Of a stretch of DNA of 48,831 bases, positions 45,807 through 48,831 are shown piece by piece. Position 1 is the stretch's first letter, and each line of letters begins with the position of its first letter. The DNA is from Amycolatopsis thailandensis (GTDB taxonomy: Bacteria; Actinomycetota; Actinomycetes; Mycobacteriales; Pseudonocardiaceae). The notes under the pieces are model-generated. The model was not told the origin of the DNA. It saw only the letters and a program-made list of their open reading frames with translations, and searched no databases. The stretch spans positions 1 to 48,831 of the forward strand of contig NZ_NMQT01000133.1 of assembly GCF_002234405.1 (NCBI RefSeq), given 5' to 3'. A program made the position numbers and the translations under genes.

Positions 45807-46640
45807 GTGATCGAGCAGCTCAGCATCCCCACCGCGGCCGGTTCCTTCGACGCCATCGCCGCGGGTCCCGAAGACGGCCGTCCCGTCCTCTTGCTGCACG
45901 GGTTTCCCGAGGCCGCGGTGGAATGGGAGCACCAGGTCGCGACGCTCGGCGTACTCGGATATCGCGCGGTGGCACCGGATCAGCGCGGCTACTCGCCCGG
46001 CGTCCGGCCGGAGCAGGCGTCCGAATACGGGATCGACGACCTCGTCGGTGACGTCCTCGCGATCGCGGATCGTTTGGGGTGGAACGAATTCGATCTCGTC
46101 GGACACGACTGGGGCGGCGCGGTCGCGTGGTGGACGGCCGACGCGCATCCCGCCAGGCTCCGCAGCCTCGCCGTCGTTTCGACACCGCATCCGGCGGCAC
46201 TCGCGGAGGCCATGAAGACCGACGAGGACCAGCATCTCCGCTCGGCGTACATGACCGAATGGCGCCAGACCCGCGTCACCGAACGGCGGATGCTCGAGAA
46301 CGGCGCCGACGCGCTGCGCCGCATCTTCGACTGGAAGGTGCCGCCCAGCAAGATCGACGAGTACGTCCAGCGCCTGTCCGAGCCGGGCGCGCTCACCGCC
46401 GCGCTCAACTGGTACCGCGCCGGCCGTCCCGGCGGGAAGATCGGGCCGATCGAGGTCCCGACGCTCTACATCTGGAGCACCGAGGACGCCGCCTTCGGGT
46501 CGACGGCCGCGCTCGACACCGCGAACCGGGTCACCGGCCCGTACCGCTTCGAGATGATCGAGGACGTCTCCCACTGGGTGGTGGAAGAGGCGCCCGAGGC
46601 CGTCACTTCTTTGCTCGTGGAGCACCTTTCGTCCCACTAA
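45807..46640 (+). CDS. Epoxide hydrolase-like alpha/beta hydrolase
   Basis: A 277-residue cytosolic hydrolase. Oxyanion region VLLLHGFPEAAVEW (about 26-39), nucleophile elbow LVGHDWGGAVAWW with Asp in place of Ser, and catalytic His in EDVSHWVVEEAPE near the C-terminus. An Asp nucleophile plus the HGFPE and DQRGYSPG motifs fit soluble epoxide hydrolases better than haloalkane dehalogenases. GTG 45807 is chosen; a GC-rich 8-bp hairpin (45768-45790) lies just upstream. Substrate unknown. Confidence 0.9.
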   Translation: MIEQLSIPTAAGSFDAIAAGPEDGRPVLLLHGFPEAAVEWEHQVATLGVLGYRAVAPDQRGYSPGVRPEQASEYGIDDLVGDVLAIADRLGWNEFDLVGHDWGGAVAWWTADAHPARLRSLAVVSTPHPAALAEAMKTDEDQHLRSAYMTEWRQTRVTERRMLENGADALRRIFDWKVPPSKIDEYVQRLSEPGALTAALNWYRAGRPGGKIGPIEVPTLYIWSTEDAAFGSTAALDTANRVTGPYRFEMIEDVSHWVVEEAPEAVTSLLVEHLSSH

Positions 46641-46698
46641 CAGGGGTAACTCTGGTCGCGGTACCGGTTACAGACAGCCTGCTGGTTCAGTGGGTCCG

Positions 46699-47310
46699 AT
46701 GAACGACACGACCGCACTCGACACCGAACGCATCGTCTACGTCACCGAAGACGGCGAGCCGACCGGCGAAACCGCGCCCAAACTGGCCGCGCACCACGAG
46801 AACACCCGGCTGCACCTGGCGTTCTCCTGCTATCTGTTGCGCTCCAGCGACCAGGCCCTGCTGATCACCAGCCGTGCCGCGTCGAAGAAGGTGTGGCCCC
46901 GGGTCTGGACCAACAGTGTCTGCGGGCACCCCGCACCGGGTGAACCGATCGAGGAGGCCGTCCGGCGCAGGGCCGCCTTCGAGCTCGGACTGCCCCGGCT
47001 GGACGGGCTCCGCTGCGTCCTTCCGGCGTACCGGTACAGCACACCGCCGTTCGAAGGCATCATCGAGAACGAGTTCTGCCCGGTCTTCGTCGCCTGGGTC
47101 GACGAAGATCCGGCCCCGCATCCCGACGAGGTCGGCGATTGGCGGTGGGTGAGCTGGAATGATTACGCACTGTTGCTGAATGACGATGTGACTGACGTGA
47201 GTTACTGGGCGAAGGATCAGTTTTCGCAGCTCAAAGACTTCGAGCCGTTTTCGTCCTTACAGAACGGCGCTTCGGTGCGTGACAATGGGGCGGATCCGTC
47301 GTCCTCTTGA
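46699..47310 (+). CDS. idi: Isopentenyl-diphosphate delta-isomerase, type I
   Basis: Interconverts isopentenyl and dimethylallyl diphosphate for isoprenoid synthesis. The 203-residue Nudix-fold protein has TRLHLAFSCYLLRS, the catalytic Cys in VWTNSVCGHPAPGE, EEAVRRRAAFELG as the modified Nudix helix, the catalytic Glu in IIENEFCPVFVAWV, and DWRWVSWNDYALLL. Metal ligands (His pairs and Glu residues) are in place. ATG 46699 (MNDTTALD) is chosen over 46690. It ends next to the GGDEF gene and no other isoprenoid gene adjoins it, although a cis-prenyltransferase lies 3.4 kb away. Confidence 0.93.
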   Translation: MNDTTALDTERIVYVTEDGEPTGETAPKLAAHHENTRLHLAFSCYLLRSSDQALLITSRAASKKVWPRVWTNSVCGHPAPGEPIEEAVRRRAAFELGLPRLDGLRCVLPAYRYSTPPFEGIIENEFCPVFVAWVDEDPAPHPDEVGDWRWVSWNDYALLLNDDVTDVSYWAKDQFSQLKDFEPFSSLQNGASVRDNGADPSSS

Positions 47311-47390
47311 GCGATATTCACTTTGCCCCGTACTCACACCTCAAGAGATCCCTCCTATACGACGAAAACCAATTCGTGGCGGAGGTGAGC

Positions 47391-48104
47391 GTGGCAGCCG
47401 ACGACGAGGCCGCGCTCCCACCGAGCGCGCCGGCCACCGATCTGCTCAGCCTGCACGAGTCGATCGCCGGGGTGCTCGCCACCCAGGGCGACTGGCGGCG
47501 CGCCTACCACCACCTCAAGTCCGCCTTCGACCTCGCCCGCGCCGGCAGCCTGCGGGACACGCTGACGTCCAGCTACAACCGCCGCTATCTCGACCAGTGG
47601 CTGCACGGCCCGGCCGTCGACCATCGCGGCCCGCCGGGGATCGCGATCGCGCTGGTCGACCTCGACCTGTTCAAGGACGTCAACGACACTTTCGGGCATC
47701 TGGTCGGCGATCGGGTGCTGCGCGAAGTGGCCGACCTGCTGCAACAGGGACTTCCACCGGAAGCGTTCTGCGCCCGCTACGGCGGCGAGGAGTTCGCGCT
47801 GGTCATCCCGGACGTCGACGCGGCCCGCGCGGTGCGGATCGCCGACACCGCCCGCATCCGGGTGGCCCGTCATCCGTGGCGCCGGATCCGGCCCGGTCTT
47901 TCGGTGACGATCAGCGTCGGGCTCGCGCACGAAGGCAGGACGGAACCGGATCGAACGGTCGAACCGGAACGGCAGTTGCGCCACGCCGACACTTTGTTGT
48001 ATATGGCGAAACGGGCGGGCAGGAACAGAGTGGCTTATCAGGATAAGGAATCGTCGCAGATGATTCCTCAGTCGATGAACGCCGCCGAGTCCGCCGGCGC
48101 GTAG
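47391..48104 (+). CDS. GGDEF-domain diguanylate cyclase
   Basis: A 237-residue protein that would make cyclic di-GMP. A short helical N-terminus (about 10-50, LLSLHESIAGVLATQGDWRR) leads to a GGDEF domain (about 55-225) with TSSYNRRYLDQWL, VDLDLFKDVNDTFGHLVGD and the active signature RYGGEEFALV, then SVTISVGLA and ADTLLYMAKRAGRNRV. The inhibitory RxxD I-site before GGEEF is absent (EAFCA instead). GTG 47391 with GGAGG at 47381 is preferred; a TTG at 47307 overlapping the idi stop would add 28 residues. There is no membrane or PAS domain. Its signal is unknown. Confidence 0.9.
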   Translation: MAADDEAALPPSAPATDLLSLHESIAGVLATQGDWRRAYHHLKSAFDLARAGSLRDTLTSSYNRRYLDQWLHGPAVDHRGPPGIAIALVDLDLFKDVNDTFGHLVGDRVLREVADLLQQGLPPEAFCARYGGEEFALVIPDVDAARAVRIADTARIRVARHPWRRIRPGLSVTISVGLAHEGRTEPDRTVEPERQLRHADTLLYMAKRAGRNRVAYQDKESSQMIPQSMNAAESAGA

Positions 48105-48312
48105 CCACTCACTCGATCTTCTGTCACACTCTGCGTGACGGTTTCGCACCTTTTAACGCAGCTTTAACCAGGACCGCTCACCCGATCGCATGGACCGTTC
48201 GGCGCTTATCGGTACCTTGGGTGAAGAAAATTCCGGGATGGTTGTCGTCACGAACCTGAGGTGTCCGTACGATAACGAAAGAGCTTCGAAGCCCGTTGTG
48301 AAAGGAGACCGA

Positions 48313-48831
48313 GTGCCCGACGAGCACCACACCCCGGGGACCGGTCGCCACAGCCACACCGACAGGAATGCCGGTGAGCGCGGCCGCCGGAACCGTCGCC
48401 GCTCGATGGAAACCCACGGCGGTATCAGCGTTTCCGACGTCGTCGCACGTCATACGGGTGAACGCCCCGTCTTCGACCCCGCCGCCGAGGCCCCCGCTCC
48501 CCGCCGCCTCCGGCCGAGTGAGCCGGCGCCCGAGCCTCCGAGACCCGGCCCGCGCGCGAACCAGGCGGAGCCGCCGTCACCTCGGCGTCCCCGCCCGGCC
48601 ACCCCCGTCGACACCCCTCCGCCCGCGCCTCGCGCGGCCAAGCCCGCCACACCGCCGGCTCCGGTCACGCCGCCCGCCGAGACCCCGCGTCCGCCTCGTG
48701 CGCGCCAGCCGCGCCGCGCCGCTCAGGCCCCGCCCAGTCCCGAGGCACCCACGCACCGCCGCCCGCCGGTGGTGAACCCGGGCCCCCAGCAGCAGCACGC
48801 CGTCCCAGATCGGACGAGCGTCGTGTCGGGA
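48313..48831 (+). CDS. Proline-rich protein, N-terminal part (runs off window)
   Basis: An open frame of 173 codons to the window end, from GTG 48313 with AAGGAG upstream. It begins with a His/Arg-rich leader, then ETHGGISVSDVVARHTGERP, a short conserved-looking element, followed by about 100 residues of Pro/Ala/Arg-rich disordered sequence. Actinobacterial wall-assembly proteins (such as LytR-CpsA-Psr enzymes) often have such cytosolic leaders before a membrane helix, but the diagnostic domain would lie outside the window. The 208-bp region before it (48105-48312) is AT-richer and probably contains its promoter. Confidence 0.7.
   Translation, partial: MPDEHHTPGTGRHSHTDRNAGERGRRNRRRSMETHGGISVSDVVARHTGERPVFDPAAEAPAPRRLRPSEPAPEPPRPGPRANQAEPPSPRRPRPATPVDTPPPAPRAAKPATPPAPVTPPAETPRPPRARQPRRAAQAPPSPEAPTHRRPPVVNPGPQQQHAVPDRTSVVSG

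Noticed and set aside
48368..48775. Plus-strand frame rich in Pro/Arg/Ser near the window end
   Set aside because: It is an out-of-frame shadow of the proline-rich gene that starts at 48313 with a good ribosome site and stays open to the window end.

Overview
The window looks like chromosomal DNA of a high-GC filamentous actinomycete, most likely Pseudonocardiaceae close to Amycolatopsis. The evidence is the very high GC with strong GC3 bias, frequent GTG starts, F420-dependent enzymes, HelD, LGFP-repeat envelope proteins, Rv-like housekeeping genes (tadA with its associated protein, short-chain cis-prenyltransferase, DusB) and long palindromes of the kind I associate with that genus. No integrase, transposase or phage gene is visible, and it is not a classical biosynthetic cluster.

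Layout. 1-5.9 kb: an OmpR-type two-component system (kinase cut by the window edge), a divergent Gly/Gln-rich membrane protein, a protein with two tandem P-loop domains, and a NarL-type two-component system. 6-10.2 kb: small membrane proteins, a TetR/F420-reductase divergent pair with clear inverted-repeat operators, a second TetR, and a 3-hydroxyacyl-CoA dehydrogenase. 10.3-14 kb: a secreted PQQ-type dehydrogenase/PKD/LGFP protein beside an L,D-transpeptidase lipoprotein. 14-21.4 kb: the most unusual block. A soluble Ser/Thr kinase lies in operon with an HsdM/HsdS-like N6-adenine methylase. Divergent from them is a PP2C phosphatase, then tRNA-Ser(GGA), then two small helical proteins sharing a C-terminal YX[ST]RL motif, a 913-residue FtsK/EccC-like ATPase and a coiled-coil protein. 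I propose this as a candidate undescribed phospho-regulated DNA-modification/translocation system.

21.4-30.8 kb: a secreted nuclease, a BNR protein, an epoxide-hydrolase-fold protein, a DUF305 lipoprotein, tRNA-Ser(CGA), CsbD, tadA and its partner, an M20 peptidase and a heme-degrading-domain protein. 31-35.3 kb: a lysA-type decarboxylase, an Lrp regulator and the RNA polymerase-associated helicase HelD. 35.5-43.3 kb: a Tat-exported phosphoesterase, membrane proteins, a Cu-SOD-like protein, an F420/FMN oxidase-like protein, a DUF2339 protein and a cis-prenyltransferase. 43.3-48.8 kb: a HicA/HicB-like pair, dusB, a small Cys-rich secreted protein, an epoxide hydrolase, idi, a GGDEF protein and the start of a proline-rich protein.

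A recurring feature is that every convergent gene junction with more than about 20 bp of space carries a strong palindrome, a hairpin or a 21-bp-period inverted array. Two such arrays (6234-6420 and 25855-25990) share one repeat family, and one hairpin (30351-30393) contains two inverted actinobacterial DnaA-box consensus sequences. No stretch above 300 bp lacks a gene.
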